DNA of 64,000 nt, taken from positions 50,776 to 114,775 of the forward strand of contig JAPDRN010000111.1 of the NCBI GenBank assembly GCA_030247855.1, given 5' to 3'. The stretch comes from Knufia peltigerae. Its lineage: Eukaryota > Ascomycota > Eurotiomycetes > Chaetothyriales > Trichomeriaceae. The notes below the pieces were generated by a model. It saw nothing but the letters and a program-made list of their open reading frames with translations. It did not search any database and was not told the DNA's origin. Within the stretch, counting starts at the first letter, position 1; the number at the start of each line of letters is the position of its first letter. The position numbers and the translations under genes were made by a program. Shown piece by piece: positions 19,917 to 32,469 of the stretch.

Positions 19917-22900
19917 TGAATGATGATGGATGGGTATACATGCTTCAAAACAAGTACGATCTACAGGCGAGGTCAAAGCTGTTCCACCACTGTCCATTGC
20001 TCGGTGGTCTTTCTCTATGTTCTCTATTCACATAGCAGTGAAATGCTATGGATGATTGATTTTCCAGATCATCCTTGTAACGAACGACGGCAATGGCCTG
20101 TGGTACAAAAAGGAAAATCCTAAAATGTACGGTCAGGAGTCTCGATGTGCCCAGGCGCTATTCGGCGTGTATACACACACACACAACATTAATATCCACA
20201 CCTCGGCCGAAGGCTTTTTGAAATGACATCCCCCTTGCATTCCTCATTCGAGTATACTCCTTGAGTCGACAACCCTAGAATATAGTTATCTGACAGGCCA
20301 TGGACCGCGGTGAACTTCCACGGTCAAGGTAGTTCTAGCGATCCTCAAGCCAGACCCCAACCCCTTCTTTTATATTTCCACTACACTCGAAAAGCTTCGG
20401 GTCTATTGTTCCCTGAACCCTCAAGTAGTCTTCATGAGTAGAGGCATGTACTACGCCGTAAGAATTCACCGTTTTTTTCCCGAATTCCCGATATTCGACA
20501 TGTTATGCCTGGGCATGATAAGTGGCGGTGGAGTAAGGGATAAATCATAAGCCGATGGCGAGGCCACGAGAAAAGTAAAGTACGGCAGCTTTCCACTTGG
20601 TTCAGATTATAGACGAGAAAAAGAGTACACTGTCCACCTCAAGAGTATGTGCAGAAACCATGCTTGGGGGGTGTACCTCCACGTAGTAGTAGGATCTCAT
20701 TGTAGCATCTTACGCTAACATTTCACCATCGCGTCGTGACATCAAGGACAATCTTTGCTGTATTACCATCTCTCCTTACCTCGTCTTGCTCACGCCAAGG
20801 GTTTTCTCCATCTTTCAACGTGATGCCTTGATGGCCTCTCCACCGTCCGCATCATTGAATGAGGTTTGATTATGCAGCTTACACGTCCGTAGAAAGCGAA
20901 GAGGAGTGGTGATGAGCAGTGAGTCGGTGAGTGGCAAATGCAAACTGTACTTCTCTTTGACCGACGAGTCATAAAAGAGGATGTCTCTCGGGCTCTCGGC
21001 CCGAAGTTTTGTGTTATAGAGAGTGAGCTGCGTCTGTGTTTCTTTTTTTGTGACGAGGATAGGACCACATCGGTATAGTAGGATCGGGCTTTGGAGACGG
21101 AGAGCAAAAGGGCCGGTACGACTGAAGTATTTTGAGTTTTAGTTACGCGCACTTTGTATGAGTCGCTTCCGTACTCGAGAACGCGTCAAGACCAGACTGG
21201 TTGGCTGTAAGACGGCACTGGAGCACCACCTAAGTCTCCCGGCTGCTCACTGATCTTCCTCAGGTAAGCGTGGTGTTTGTTTTTGTCTTTCTGCAAGACC
21301 TATGGAGTAGAGGGTCAGGCGGAGGAGTCCAGAGGTTCCGATAGGACAAGATAAGGAGCAGATGGGATAGGATGGAACGGGACGTTTTTGTTCGTGTTCG
21401 TTCTCGTGTCTCGTCGGTGGTGTTGTTCCGTGTGAATCTTATGCATGTATATTTCGGAAATTCGAGGTATTATCGAGGGCAAGTGTTCCCCAGAAAGGGC
21501 TGACAGTTGACCACTATCCTGCAATCATGCATGCATGATTGATCAGATGGAAACGTAATGACGCGAAAATGAAAACAGAAAAGAACAGTCTGAGCCGTGT
21601 CTTGGAAGTTAAGGAGGAGGAAGACGACGTTGAGTGACTGCAAGCGCAAGTCGCCACCGCCAATAAGTAGCTAATGCAATGGACTAAAACGCACATGAAG
21701 AGAAGGCGCCTTGTCCTGCGCCTGAGGTGGTATTCTGGCACTTGCACACAGTGATTGGAAAATTCAGGGTGCCACTGTAACCATACAGCCAGCTCTCACC
21801 CTCGAGTGCCTCAACCACCTACCCAGACTACCTTATACACAACGAGAGCACAAATTTCGGATCCCCAAAATCCCAGTGGTGCCCCCTTACGAGTATTACG
21901 GAGTACAAGAGTACGAAATCCCCCCCAGGCTTCCAAAGGTGGAATACCTGGAACCGCACTCCTCAGGATGCTCTTCCGCCAATCAGAGTCTTGGTAAGTC
22001 TGATGTATCCATAGTAGGCGGGGCTGAATTATTGGGGCGTCGACATGATTGGCAGATATGATGACTGTATTAGGAAATTTAAGCTCAACAAGCGAGCGAG
22101 GGCCAACGACACGCCAGCCGTCACCATATGAGTATCAATCAGGAGGGAGCACAAGTTTTTATTTTTCTCATGCCTAGAAGACAAGATTGTTTTGAAACAA
22201 AAAGTCCTCGCTGTGTGACAGAATCGTGACGATATCGAATGATACGCGCGCCGTACTCCGCGATCTGTTAGAGTAATGCACCCTATTGAGGTGGAGGCGC
22301 CAGTACATTATCAGTGCGGCTAGCCGTAGCCGATGGCCATCGACATTATTGTTATGGTGCTTGGTCAAACCCAGTTGCCGTGCTTCCCAGTCACCACTGC
22401 CCATCCATGACCTAAGCCTACGATCCCAGGGGACTACCTGCCTCCAGAGACAGCATAAAGGGCAAGAACAGACTTTCCCAACTCGCCTCTTCTCTTCTGA
22501 CTTCCCTTCTGGCATGTGCTCTATGCTGGTAGATGACTCTGTTGCGAAATTGCTGAAGAATCAAGCAAGGGAAGGATGTACTTGCCTTGATGAGCATTCC
22601 TTTGTGTCGATGTCTGATAAGTAAGACTTAGACGAGATGGAGAAACCCATGACTGGGGCGGGCGCTGCATGCATCTCTATCCTCCCTTCCGTCGTTGAAC
22701 AATCGTTGATGATTACGGGAGCGAGGGCCCCATTGTCAATCAGCCTTTAGCAGTAGTCGTAGTGGATTTCATCCAGGGTTGCTCGTACTAGACGAATCTG
22801 TCCTCTAGGCTGAGAGATCATTCCTCGTTCCGGGGGTTTGAGAGGAAGGGTGATTACTGACTCGATTACGAACGATACAAAGGACTCAGATGTGTCACCG

Positions 22901-25011
22901 TCATGGCTTACCTACCTTTTGAAGATCTTCGCCCTCCCTTTCCTCGACCTTGTCCACGTCGTCGACCACTTCCGAACCCTTCCTTGCCCCCTGGTCACCG
23001 TTCCCCGCAACCATGTCACTGTGATGATGGGTCATCAAGATTACCATACACACACAGGTGTTTTGACTTGTCCCCATCAATACCAGGTCCTGCATCGCCA
23101 AGCGAGAAGAGACAAGTCAGAGCCATAATTCTTCACCACCCATCTTGATAGTCTGAACACCCAGGCATGGTTATTGGTATGCACACCACACGCACGGCCG
23201 TACTTATGCAATGCATGATATCGTAACATTCTTTGGCTTCGAGTAGCGTCTCCTCTTGAGTGTCATAAAGTTTCAACCGGTCGATCCTTTGGCGTCACGG
23301 AAGGGAGGACACATGCTGCCCTCTCAATCCATTCCCCCAGCCGCAAGCGACGAAACTTGTAACGGCTCACAATCGTAGCACTTCTCATCAGACTCACTGT
23401 TGCCCAGCGATGATAACACATGATACCCACATCTTCGGGTTACAGTCGCAAAAATCACCTCAATCTTGATGATTTTTTTCTTTTGTGCTCGCAAGACGCA
23501 AGGCTGTATACGTGACTTGAAATGATTAAATGTGTTCAAAGAGAGTCAGCCTTTCAGATAGGCAAGCTGCAGCTTCTAAACTACCATTCTTTGCACACTC
23601 GACGCCCTGACGGACGCAGGCATGTCTTTCTTCGTACTCGTATAATCTCAATGGTCAGGAAAAAACACCGAGTGATATCCTGTTCAATATACCCAAACGA
23701 GGAAAATTCCCAAGCAACCTCTCTAAACTGAAATGAGTAGTGGATTTTCTTTCCAATCCCGCGAAGAACATTTACCCTCGTAAATGACTAAATCAATCTC
23801 GAGAGCTTACAAATGAGCCACTTGGACCCCCTCATGCCTACGCCTACGCCTTTTTACCGAGTGGCGTCCGTTGGACACACCCACCACCGTCACCCTGGAC
23901 CAGCACGACTAATGGCTAACTCCACGAAGAGTAGAAGTGAATCCACGGCGGATTTATGACAGAGAACCCACCCGCCCGTCTTCCGAACCTCGGATCCCTT
24001 TCAGAGGACGGAGGTCAAAGGGTTTGAAAGGGCAACCCCTGCGAGACTTTCCCGTATGAGTATGGAGTAGAAAATCATTCTGCACAGACACACACGCACA
24101 CCCGCGTCCATCCCACGTCAGGGTTTTTTGGCCTACTCATGCGGCCGATCATCCTCGATGTGGGAACGTAGACTGGCCTTGGAAGTGGAAGGACCAAGCG
24201 ATAAAGAGAAAAAGGAGGGGAATTAGACCGAATAAGAGAAACATGATTCATCAAACCCGTGTTGGATTTCATTTTCAGGGTCCGTTGACTGATTGATTAC
24301 AAGCTCACAACAGTTGGACACATCCCTGTTCGGACGCTATTCGACTGTAAAGTGTGTAATGGTAGGGTGTGAAGAGAAAAGTAACTTTGAATATGTGCAG
24401 ACCAAGGCCTATTATTTGTTGCCTTGAAGTCCAAAAATGCACGCTGAGACACGTCTGTCCCGACAATTGCATCGTCTCCCCTCCTAAACCTGCTGCATGG
24501 CCGAGAAGACCCTCCTTTTTATTTTTTGTCTCCCTCGACGAGTTAGACAAAGGGTAGAGCGTGGAGGAGGGGGAAAAGAAATTCGTTGGGCTTTTGCACG
24601 CCCCTCCTCCTCCTCGGGCGAGGGAAGGAAACCAAGTCTAAATACCCTATACCAGTTTTGAAAAACAATCATTGGAAGAAAAAGCAGGAGAGGCAAGCCT
24701 AATGATGCCTGAGCCTGCACATTTGACAGTTTGCTGCCGCCGGACCCAACCCAGAAACCACACCTAGGCAATAGATAGCGCCCCGGGGGGAGCTTTTTTG
24801 GACTCTGCCGCCCTTTTTGCGCCCGCCCATACTCATTTTACAATTCATTAAATAACATAAAACAACCAAAATACACGAGAGACATGATCCAATCATGTTG
24901 GTATTCATGATAACCGTTACTTGTAGGACAAGTTTTAACTCGCAGAGTACTTCCCGTAAGTAAGTTAGTTGGTCGTTTGGTACGGCTCCGACCTTTTTTT
25001 TTGGTTTTATT
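19917..25011. other. 5-kb gene-poor intergenic region
   Basis: No ORF gives a convincing product on either strand. Short features seen are an (AC)n run at 20173-20184 and one TACGGAGTA 9-mer at 21897-21905. There is also a short Pro/Tyr-rich frame at 21879-21998 followed by a gtaagt, which I do not accept as a gene. The region lies downstream of a bZIP gene and downstream of a transporter. Confidence 0.5.
20173..20184. repeat. (AC)n dinucleotide repeat
   Basis: Six AC units in the gene-poor region right of the SVOP-like transporter. Confidence 0.7.
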
Positions 25012-25888
25012 TTACCCCTCGACCCCGGGACTGCCGCTGAGATGTTCGATTTGCTTGATTAGTCGTTGGTTGAGTTCTTTGAGGCTGTCAATTTCCTGGG
25101 TCTGCTCCATGACCTTGGACCGGAGTTGCTCTAGTCTTGCCTCGTTACGCATTCGATGGTTTCGTTGTGCTTTGCGGTTTTGCTCCTTTCGTTTCTATAG
25201 TTTTGCAGGATCGTTAGCTTGCAGGCTCTTGAACAATAGAGGAGAATTGCAAATGTATGAGTGTAGTAAAATCAACATAAATGAATTAGTGTATTTGGCA
25301 TGGGGTGGAGCAGGAGAAGAGGTTTATTTGCAAAGCACACGAACCTCAATCTTATTGCGCTCGCATAAGCCACATGTCTTGTGTACGTGGCAATGGCGAT
25401 CACAGTGCTCGGAGTGACCGGCACCCTCGGACTCGGAATCCGTCTTGCATGTGGGAGGCCCAGTAACGTCCGATGGTGGCAGTATCGTGGAATCCGATAC
25501 TGAGCTGCCTGTGCTGTCCGTACGTCTGATGTGCGTCAAGGAGGGACCTGCAGCCACCAGGTCCGAGAGCGTCGGGAAGTTGGTGTAGTTTGTAGCAGAG
25601 AGAGGCCCCAGGTCGGTCTATAGAGATGATTGAATGTTAGGGAAGTTTTCTCGTGGGGGAGAAGGAAGCAGATTCCATTACCTCGTTGAGATCTTCGATA
25701 AAGTCCAAGTTCAACTCGGGGAACCCCATGGGCTGCCAGAAAGGACTCGAGTCGTAGCAGTAGGGGTTGCTTGGTGTCGGTGCGGAAGGATTCGATGTGA
25801 GGCTGTTGGTCCGGAAACAAGACATGAAGTTCTTCATGTCAGGGGTTGGAGTGGTACTGTGTCCTACGGTCACACCTTGAGATGTCAT
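25012..25888 (-). CDS. bZIP transcription factor, AP-1/Yap-like, with Cys/His cluster
   Basis: Three minus-strand exons, 25888-25682, 25617-25345 and 25194-25012, give 220 aa. All junctions are phase 0; the introns are 63 and 150 bp. The last exon begins exactly at the basic region, KRKEQNRKAQRNHRMR (161-176), whose N..AQR..R pattern is that of fungal AP-1-like factors. A short zipper follows (L180, L183 region, then SLKELNQRLIKQIEHL). Just before the basic region lies a dense Cys/His cluster (about 140-154: H, C, C, H, H, C, C with C-x2-C at its end) that could bind metal or act as a redox switch. The N-terminal half is Ser/Thr/Pro-rich with an acidic segment (LNLDFIEDLNE), a plausible activation region. 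Likely nuclear DNA-binding regulator. The gene stands alone between two long non-coding stretches. Confidence 0.85.
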
Positions 25889-28101
25889 GACGGTGGGCTT
25901 TAGTTGAGTCTGTTGTTTGAGGTTGTCGAGTTCTGAGCAAGGACTTGTATATGTTCGTGCTGTGACTTGTAGTATTCAACCGTTGAACAATCTGGTAGAG
26001 ACAGGTGTTGGTAGGTTGAGTGTCTTTGAATGGTATGTGCTAGTCTGGTACAGTTTGGTTTGAGTTCAAGGTAAGTACTTGTTTGAGGGTGAAGTAGACA
26101 AAGGAGACTGTTGTCGAGAAGGCCAATGTCCTGTAACTATATCTTCGGTCTACTATGAGGAGCAGGACCATTCCGTATATACTCCTAGCTGCATGCCATA
26201 TGTCGGCCGATGCTTCTCCGGCCTGTGAGATCATACAGGCCACGCTAAGCGAGACCTGCCGTTCATCTCCAAGCGAGGAAGGATTCGTCTAAACATCAAT
26301 CGCCGTACAAATTCCGGATGTTACCAGTGACACTAATCAGTCCATCATAGAGACATGGACTCTGAACTGGTTTGGCATGTCCTTGCGGTATTGAGTTGGT
26401 TATTACAGACCAAACGATGAAAATCACCGTATGTTGAACGTGGGACTATCTATCCTGAAATAAACGAAACAATACCTGCCTGACAAAGGAATCCAGGGTG
26501 TCTGTCAGTGAGGCTAAACCCAAGTCTTTGAGTATGGTGGTTGTAAAGAAGGACCATCGGTTTTCAGGGTATGGGGACCAGGAAATCCTTCCAGTACGTT
26601 GCTTTGGTTGTTGGTGACCTGTCTCAACCCTGTTCCGACGACGCCTTAGGGTGCATACATTGCCCATGATCTGTGCTGACTGGGGCCTAGGTGGGCTACT
26701 GGCCGACGCGTGTTTGTCCCTTGACATACCCTAGTCGCCTGAAACTCGGGGGCGTCTAGGCCGAGTACCCACACAGCATCTCTAGCTGCGGTATGTACCT
26801 GGCGCAACATTCTTTGGTAAGCGACAAAAGTTGTTAGAGGTATGGACGATCCTGTTGTTCAGTATCTCTTCCAGAAAAAATTGGCGTCATCCTGCATACA
26901 CAAATGGACCCCCCAGTATACGAAGCATAACATCCCCGTCCTTCGTCCGGTTTAGGAAATAGAGGGGGCCATTAGGAGCGTGGAATCCTCGCTCCTTGGA
27001 TAGTGCCATACAATTTCGAACAAGTCGCGGCATCAAATCATGCAAAATCATGGACGCCCCCGTTATGTGACCCTGCATGTTGCAACCTATCGCAATGAGT
27101 TTCCCAGGCTTACAAGTACGGTGACCCTGCGCCAGGAAAAGACAAGGAGCCACAAGGATGACTTCTTGTCGTTGTCGATGTGTTTCTGCAAAAGGCGAGA
27201 GAATGCCAGAACCCAGAAATGCGAAAAAGGGGATCACGGTGGCGATCTTACCTATCTCGCATCCTTCGGGCTCTCCTCCTCATACCCTCCCTCGGATTGA
27301 ATATGCCGAGGATGATGGGTATTGTTGCGAGGCGCCCTACCCGGCCATGATTATCTATGTATTCACGAGAATCAACTCTGGTCAAGCACGTCCAGGAGGA
27401 AGGAAACATTCGAGTATGATTACTGACTTATCCTTAGGCGTTCGTCACCCTTGACTCGAGATTAGAATAGCATCCCGATGTGAAACGAATTGTATCCTTT
27501 TACTCGAGGCTTTTTCTTCTTCGCCACGTGCAACTATGCTACTCATGAACAGAATATTTGACAAATGTGAGCTGGGTCCTCCGTACATGGTAACAAAAGA
27601 ACTTCCGATGACGGCTCATCCACAATCTTCGATATCGGCGTTAGCACGGCACCCCCCAACGCACTCGGGACTTCAACCATGCATATGCACCTAGTAGAAT
27701 GCCGTCGTCTGTCACATTTGCGGGGCATCCCTGTTGCTGGTTGTTAGCCGAGAGCTACGACTCTGAATAAGCTGTTTTGTTTCGATAACTAAGCCCGCTG
27801 AGTTTGAGCAATGCCAATAGTGCCCTCGGAGCGGTCCACGAGGCGAATAAGCTTGTGGCTGGATGGGACGCGGAGTGTGGCCCTAGCCTATAATGAGGGT
27901 TTAAGGGCGGTAATGTAGAAAAACACAGCCAATAGCCATTGATGGTTTCATGTAAAAGCTGGTATCAATTGTTGTACATTGTCCAATCCGATATTCCATG
28001 CCGCGGATTGGCATAACATTCTACCTCGAGGGTCTTGATGAAAATGTCACGGGAAAAGCTACGCAAGCAGAACCTTTCGATATCCACGCTTGCTGATACT
28101 G
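25889..28101. other. 2.2-kb intergenic region upstream of the bZIP gene
   Basis: No supported gene. The minus-strand ORF at 26887-27237 lacks an ATG start and a known domain. The length would suit an extended promoter of the bZIP gene. Confidence 0.45.
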
Positions 28102-30549
28102 TCAATCCATATCCATGTCGCTTGCATCGTTGTCTTCGCCCTCTGCACCAACGGAGTCGTCGTCCTCCATGTCTTCGTCGCTCCGTTCCGCTAGTAAATC
28201 CTGAGTGATCTCATCGTTGAGGTCTTGGCCTGTCTGAACGATTGGGGCACCTCTCCTGGAGCGAGACAACAGTGATTGGGACGGTGACTTGACCTTTCGA
28301 CTCTTCTTTCGTGATCCATTGGTGAGAGCTGGTGCTAGAGGTTCCTGAACCACAGTCTCAGTGAACTGGGGACGATACATCCGAGCATGGTAGACTTCGA
28401 CGTCTCTATCGCCGTCCCAAACCTCGAGCCTCCGGCTAGTTCGCTTCATGATTTTCATCCACATCTCGACTTCTTCGCCATGATCATCTGGTTCATAGCC
28501 GACAGGGATACCTCCTTGGTCAGCGTCGAGGGGCTCTCCAGCCCATCGGCGCCCGAGCAAGCCAGCAAAGCCGACTCCTTCATGGTCTTCAGCTTCTTCT
28601 TCGCTATCATAGGTTTTGGGAAGCTCATGGACACGTCTGGCAGCCGTCAACAACCACTTCCCACCCTCTCTCAGCTGTCGAGATGTTTTTAGCGCCTCCT
28701 TTCGTCGTCTTCTCAATGCCCATTCAACACGACGTTGGCGATGCTCCTCGAGTTCACGTTGGTATCCCGTCCGAGCCCTGGACTTGGGTATAGTGCTGGC
28801 TCCAGGCTCACCAGGTCGAATGGCAAGTACGTCAATTTCTTTTCTGTTTCGATGGGAGCCGTACTGGGGGATCGCATTGTGATTGCCAGCTCCAGTTTGC
28901 AAGGGTTGTGGGGTTCCGCGGAATCGGTCGACTGTGTCTGGAGTACCTCCGTCCCGTGCTTTGGCTATGCTCTTCCGACCGTCGGTCGGCTTGCCACCAG
29001 CACCACCCCCTCTGACTCGTGACGGTGTGTTTTTGCCTTTGACTCGCTTGTATCGTCCTCGACCCGGATGTGGGTCAAAGACTTCCCAGTCGTCGTCGAG
29101 GCTGTCAGCCTGTCCACCCAGTACGCTACTCATCAAATGCCCATGATGGGCTTCCGGGGTAGCGACGCCGGGACTTGCACGTGAGTCTGCGTCTGACACC
29201 AGAGAATCGTCGTCGCCATAGAGAGCTGACCGTTTCAATCGCTTCACGGCCTTGTGATCGGGATTGCCAGGGTCCACCATGGTGAGAGGCGGCTCGTTCG
29301 CCACTTCCAGCATTATTCGTCTCCTCTCTTCCCTCATTTTGTCTCCAAAGGCAATCTCCTCTTCAGGATCCTCATTTTCTTTGTCGCCTTCTTCCGGAGT
29401 AATCGTGACCAAGTCAGGTACCAATAGAGGTACTGTGTCAGGATCAGCAGGGTCTTCGCCCTCTTTATATTGACCCGGACCATAGGGATTATTCAAGGCG
29501 TCCGCTTTTGTGAAATTGGACTCGAGATACCACCACATGAGCCACAAAAATGCCTGGGCTCTGCTTTCGGAGCTTATGGTGTGTCGCATGGCTAAATCGA
29601 AGAAGTCGACTTTATCAGTGAAATGAGATTCACTGATGGTGGGCGCAGACTGTGAGAGGACAAAAATGAGGTTGACAGGGTTTGTGCGAGGGATCGGTCT
29701 AGCTTTAAGTGCTTCGAGAGTCCGAGGTTCTTCGGTATCTTCGCTGGCGCCTTTCAGGATACTTTTGAGTCGTGGTGCATCCTGGAGTGATTTGTAATCT
29801 CTTTGACTCTTGTAAGCTTGCAAAGACGGAATGGAGTGGTAAGTCCTCAGCTGAGCTCTCATCTCAGGAAAGAAGTTCAATGTGGTGTTCATTCGGCCAA
29901 CATTCACCAACAGACATATCATGGCCATGTTCTGCGACGCCTGGCGATCGACTTGTAGTCGGTCTTTGAGGATCTTGCTCGTCTTGGAACTTCGCGCCAT
30001 GCAGTCAACATAGATGTCCAGAAAGGTGCAGCCAGGTTTGCTATCACTCAATCTGGTAAAGACTGGTTTTGTGTCGGCAGTAACGCGCGTCAAGAACTGG
30101 TATTGGATTTCCTTGCGGTATAATGGCTCGCCATCGGGTTTCTTGATGTGCCTGATCTTACTGCCAGAGTAGACCGACCCAACGGTGCCGTTCGCTTGCC
30201 TTCTGGTTCCGACAGCAGTGCCTACGGTCCTGGCTTCTGAGTCTGGAGATGCCTCAGACTTTTTGGTCCTTGAGTGGGACGCAGACACGACGCTTCCTTC
30301 ATCTTCTGTCCCATCTTGAAACTGCTCTTGTATCCAGGCCGCAGACTTTCGAGGTCTTGCTTTCCTGCCGGTAGATACTCGCGAACGGGCAGTGCGCCGC
30401 ACACTTGTCGGCGTTGTGTTAGAGTGGCCGTCTTCTTCCTGCTGTGACTGGTCCTGTTCAAGCTCAGTGATGTCTGGCTTTGTTTCTTCCGTTTGATCGT
30501 CGATGGTATCGGCGTCCGAAGGCGCTGCAGAGGGTTCACGAGAAGTCAT
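28102..30549 (-). CDS. ies1: INO80 complex subunit 1 (Ies1) homologue
   Basis: An intronless 815-aa frame starting at the ATG at 30549. The N-terminal 130 residues are acidic and then Arg/Ser-rich (disordered). The conserved core (about 130-350) contains KKPDGEPLYRKEIQYQFL, FLDIYVDCMARSSKTSKIL, NMAMICLLVNVGRMNTTLNF and PRLKSILKGA, the blocks I associate with the fungal Ino-eighty subunit 1 family. A second ordered piece has FFDLAMRHT and the Trp-rich AQAFLWLMWWYLE. The C-terminal half is charged, with Glu-rich and Arg-rich runs and an acidic tail rich in D/E. In yeast, Ies1 is a nuclear component of the INO80 chromatin remodeller bound near its N-terminal and Nhp10 module. It shares a 507-bp divergent promoter with the Ayg1-type gene. 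Confidence 0.77.
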   Translation of the reverse strand: MTSREPSAAPSDADTIDDQTEETKPDITELEQDQSQQEEDGHSNTTPTSVRRTARSRVSTGRKARPRKSAAWIQEQFQDGTEDEGSVVSASHSRTKKSEASPDSEARTVGTAVGTRRQANGTVGSVYSGSKIRHIKKPDGEPLYRKEIQYQFLTRVTADTKPVFTRLSDSKPGCTFLDIYVDCMARSSKTSKILKDRLQVDRQASQNMAMICLLVNVGRMNTTLNFFPEMRAQLRTYHSIPSLQAYKSQRDYKSLQDAPRLKSILKGASEDTEEPRTLEALKARPIPRTNPVNLIFVLSQSAPTISESHFTDKVDFFDLAMRHTISSESRAQAFLWLMWWYLESNFTKADALNNPYGPGQYKEGEDPADPDTVPLLVPDLVTITPEEGDKENEDPEEEIAFGDKMREERRRIMLEVANEPPLTMVDPGNPDHKAVKRLKRSALYGDDDSLVSDADSRASPGVATPEAHHGHLMSSVLGGQADSLDDDWEVFDPHPGRGRYKRVKGKNTPSRVRGGGAGGKPTDGRKSIAKARDGGTPDTVDRFRGTPQPLQTGAGNHNAIPQYGSHRNRKEIDVLAIRPGEPGASTIPKSRARTGYQRELEEHRQRRVEWALRRRRKEALKTSRQLREGGKWLLTAARRVHELPKTYDSEEEAEDHEGVGFAGLLGRRWAGEPLDADQGGIPVGYEPDDHGEEVEMWMKIMKRTSRRLEVWDGDRDVEVYHARMYRPQFTETVVQEPLAPALTNGSRKKSRKVKSPSQSLLSRSRRGAPIVQTGQDLNDEITQDLLAERSDEDMEDDDSVGAEGEDNDASDMDMD

Positions 30550-31056
30550 CGTATTGTACAGACTGAGAAGATTTGAGAATTATGTGATGGACATTTTATG
30601 TCCGGGGTGTCATTAGGATGAGATATCGCAAAAGAAACAATGGTCGCAAGAAAGGAGGATGATGAATGCAGGTGATTGATTTCACTTGTCGCTCTCCCTC
30701 AATGCGACTTTCATCTCCTGCCAAAAACGCGCCAAGTAACTCTCGGCTAAGCTGCCTACTATGCCGACTACCACTTAACGATGTCATACTAGACGCGTCA
30801 CAGACGGTGTGGTGCTGGGTGGGTGACACAGATGAAGCTGCGGTCAAGATCTTGAGAGGGTTTACCAGAGCAAGATCGCTCCAAAGCTGATACATTTTTG
30901 ATAGTAAACGCAGGTAGGTCGGTATTTTTGCGGCTGAGGACGCAGGGAGCCTGATCCGAAGGACCTCACCGCTTCGCCGCTACGAATCTGAATTTCACTC
31001 CGGAACCCAACTTGTCGTGAAAACAAGTCACGACCCCTGGACAAGTACTTCTGATC
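30550..31056. promoter_or_regulatory. divergent promoter between ies1 and Ayg1-like gene
   Basis: 507 bp without coding signal between two divergent starts, so it must hold the promoters of both genes. No specific operator can be named. Confidence 0.5.
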
Positions 31057-32327
31057 ATGACGAACTGGATCTTGGGCGAGAAATTCCGCGAGCGTTATCC
31101 TCATTTGAGCGGCGTCAGGGCACTATGGGAGACGAAATGGAAACTCCCCTGCTCACTGGGTGTTTATCCATTCCACGATGGCAAGCTAGAAGACTTTGCA
31201 CCGATCTTCGAGATGCTCATCCGTGACAACGTGAATGATGCCTACTCTGACAAATATACCGAGTATTTCCTGCCAACGGCTGAGAAATTGACCGATTCTG
31301 CCCTCTCAGCCCAGGCTTCAGATCGTGCCAAAGCGGCCGAGCTCTACAAGCGTGCGGCATGCGTCTATCGCATATCTCGCTTTCCTTCTCTCGACGCAGG
31401 ACCAGGTCTGAAAAGGAAGATTTTCGAAATGCAGAAGCAGGTATATCTCCGCGGCGCAAGTTTGTGGGATGCTCCCATACAAGAGGTCAAGATTCCACAC
31501 ACCGCAGCTGAGGGCCAGGACGGTAAAGAGATTCCACTCTTCGTCCGACTGCCTTCGGGCGCGAGCAGTGACAAGAAGTGTCCAATGGTACTGCTCATCA
31601 CGGGGCTGGATGGCCATCGACCTGACAATACAGGGGTAAGCCTTAATTTACGTGTTCCTCTCTGAGGGGCCATGAACTGACCAACAACCGCCCACAGCGG
31701 ACAGACGAATTCATTTCTCGAGGGTGGGGTTGCGTCATTGCCGAGATCCCGGGCACGGCGGACTGTCCAGCAGATCGTCGAGATCCCAAGTCCCCGGATC
31801 GATTGTTCACATCCATCCTCGATTGGATGGACAAGCAGCCGCAATTGAACATGACCAAATGTATTGCCTGGGGTCTTTCAGCCGGAGGCTACTACGCCAT
31901 CAGGGTCGCGCATACCCACCACTCACGTCTGGCAGGGAGCATCGGACAAGGAGCTGGGACACATTTATTCCTGTCTCGAGAGTGGCTTACACATGTCGAC
32001 GACCACGAATATCCCTTCATCCTAAGTGAAGCATATGTCTCCAAGTACGGCTACAAAGACTGGGAAGAACTTCTCGAGAAGGCGCAAAAGGAATATAGTC
32101 TCGTTGAAAGTGGGCTCCTCAACGGACCATGTTGCAGACTTCTCCTCGTCAACGGCACATGGGACGGGTTGATGCCGATTGAAGATTCCATGCTTCTCAT
32201 GAACTACGGCCGGCCCAAAGAGGCCAGATTTTATGAGAAGATGTTACACATGGGTTACCCTCCCGCCAACGAATGCATTTGGCCCTGGATGGAATCTGTC
32301 ATGGGCACTAGCAGCACTTCTGTCTAG
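31057..32327 (+). CDS. ayg1: Ayg1/Yg1-type alpha/beta hydrolase (melanin precursor shortening)
   Basis: Exons 31057-31635 and 31698-32327, with a 62-bp phase-0 intron, give 402 aa, close to the roughly 406 aa of Aspergillus fumigatus Ayg1. The N-terminus (WILGEKFRERYPH...YPFHDGKLEDFAPIF) and the core (VLLITGLDGHRPDN, EIPGTADCPAD) follow that family. The nucleophile elbow is GLSAGGYY, the acid is in NGTWDGLMPIED and the histidine in HMGYP, so the Ser-Asp-His triad is complete. Known members hydrolyse the side chain of a heptaketide naphthopyrone or acetyl-tetrahydroxynaphthalene to give 1,3,6,8-tetrahydroxynaphthalene for DHN-melanin. No polyketide synthase or scytalone dehydratase lies in the window, so it either acts on a distant PKS product or serves another C-C hydrolysis. 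The next gene is tail to tail at 142 bp. Confidence 0.9.
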
Positions 32328-32469
32328 GTTGATACTAGTCTGAGAATTCCCTCACTTCCAGGTCCTTCTCATGAGAAACCGCGCATACCTAATTACACGT
32401 TACTCATACCACAAACATTCGTATACCGAGTAAGGACCATGCAACCTGTGCTGTTACTGCCTGTCTGCC

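Noticed and set aside
21876..22061. Pro/Tyr-rich frame followed by gtaagt
   Set aside because: No ATG start and no acceptor or next exon that continues it; the repetition comes from a short motif in the DNA.
26887..27237. Minus-strand ORF of 116 aa
   Set aside because: It opens with GTG rather than ATG, has no known domain and no splice partner.
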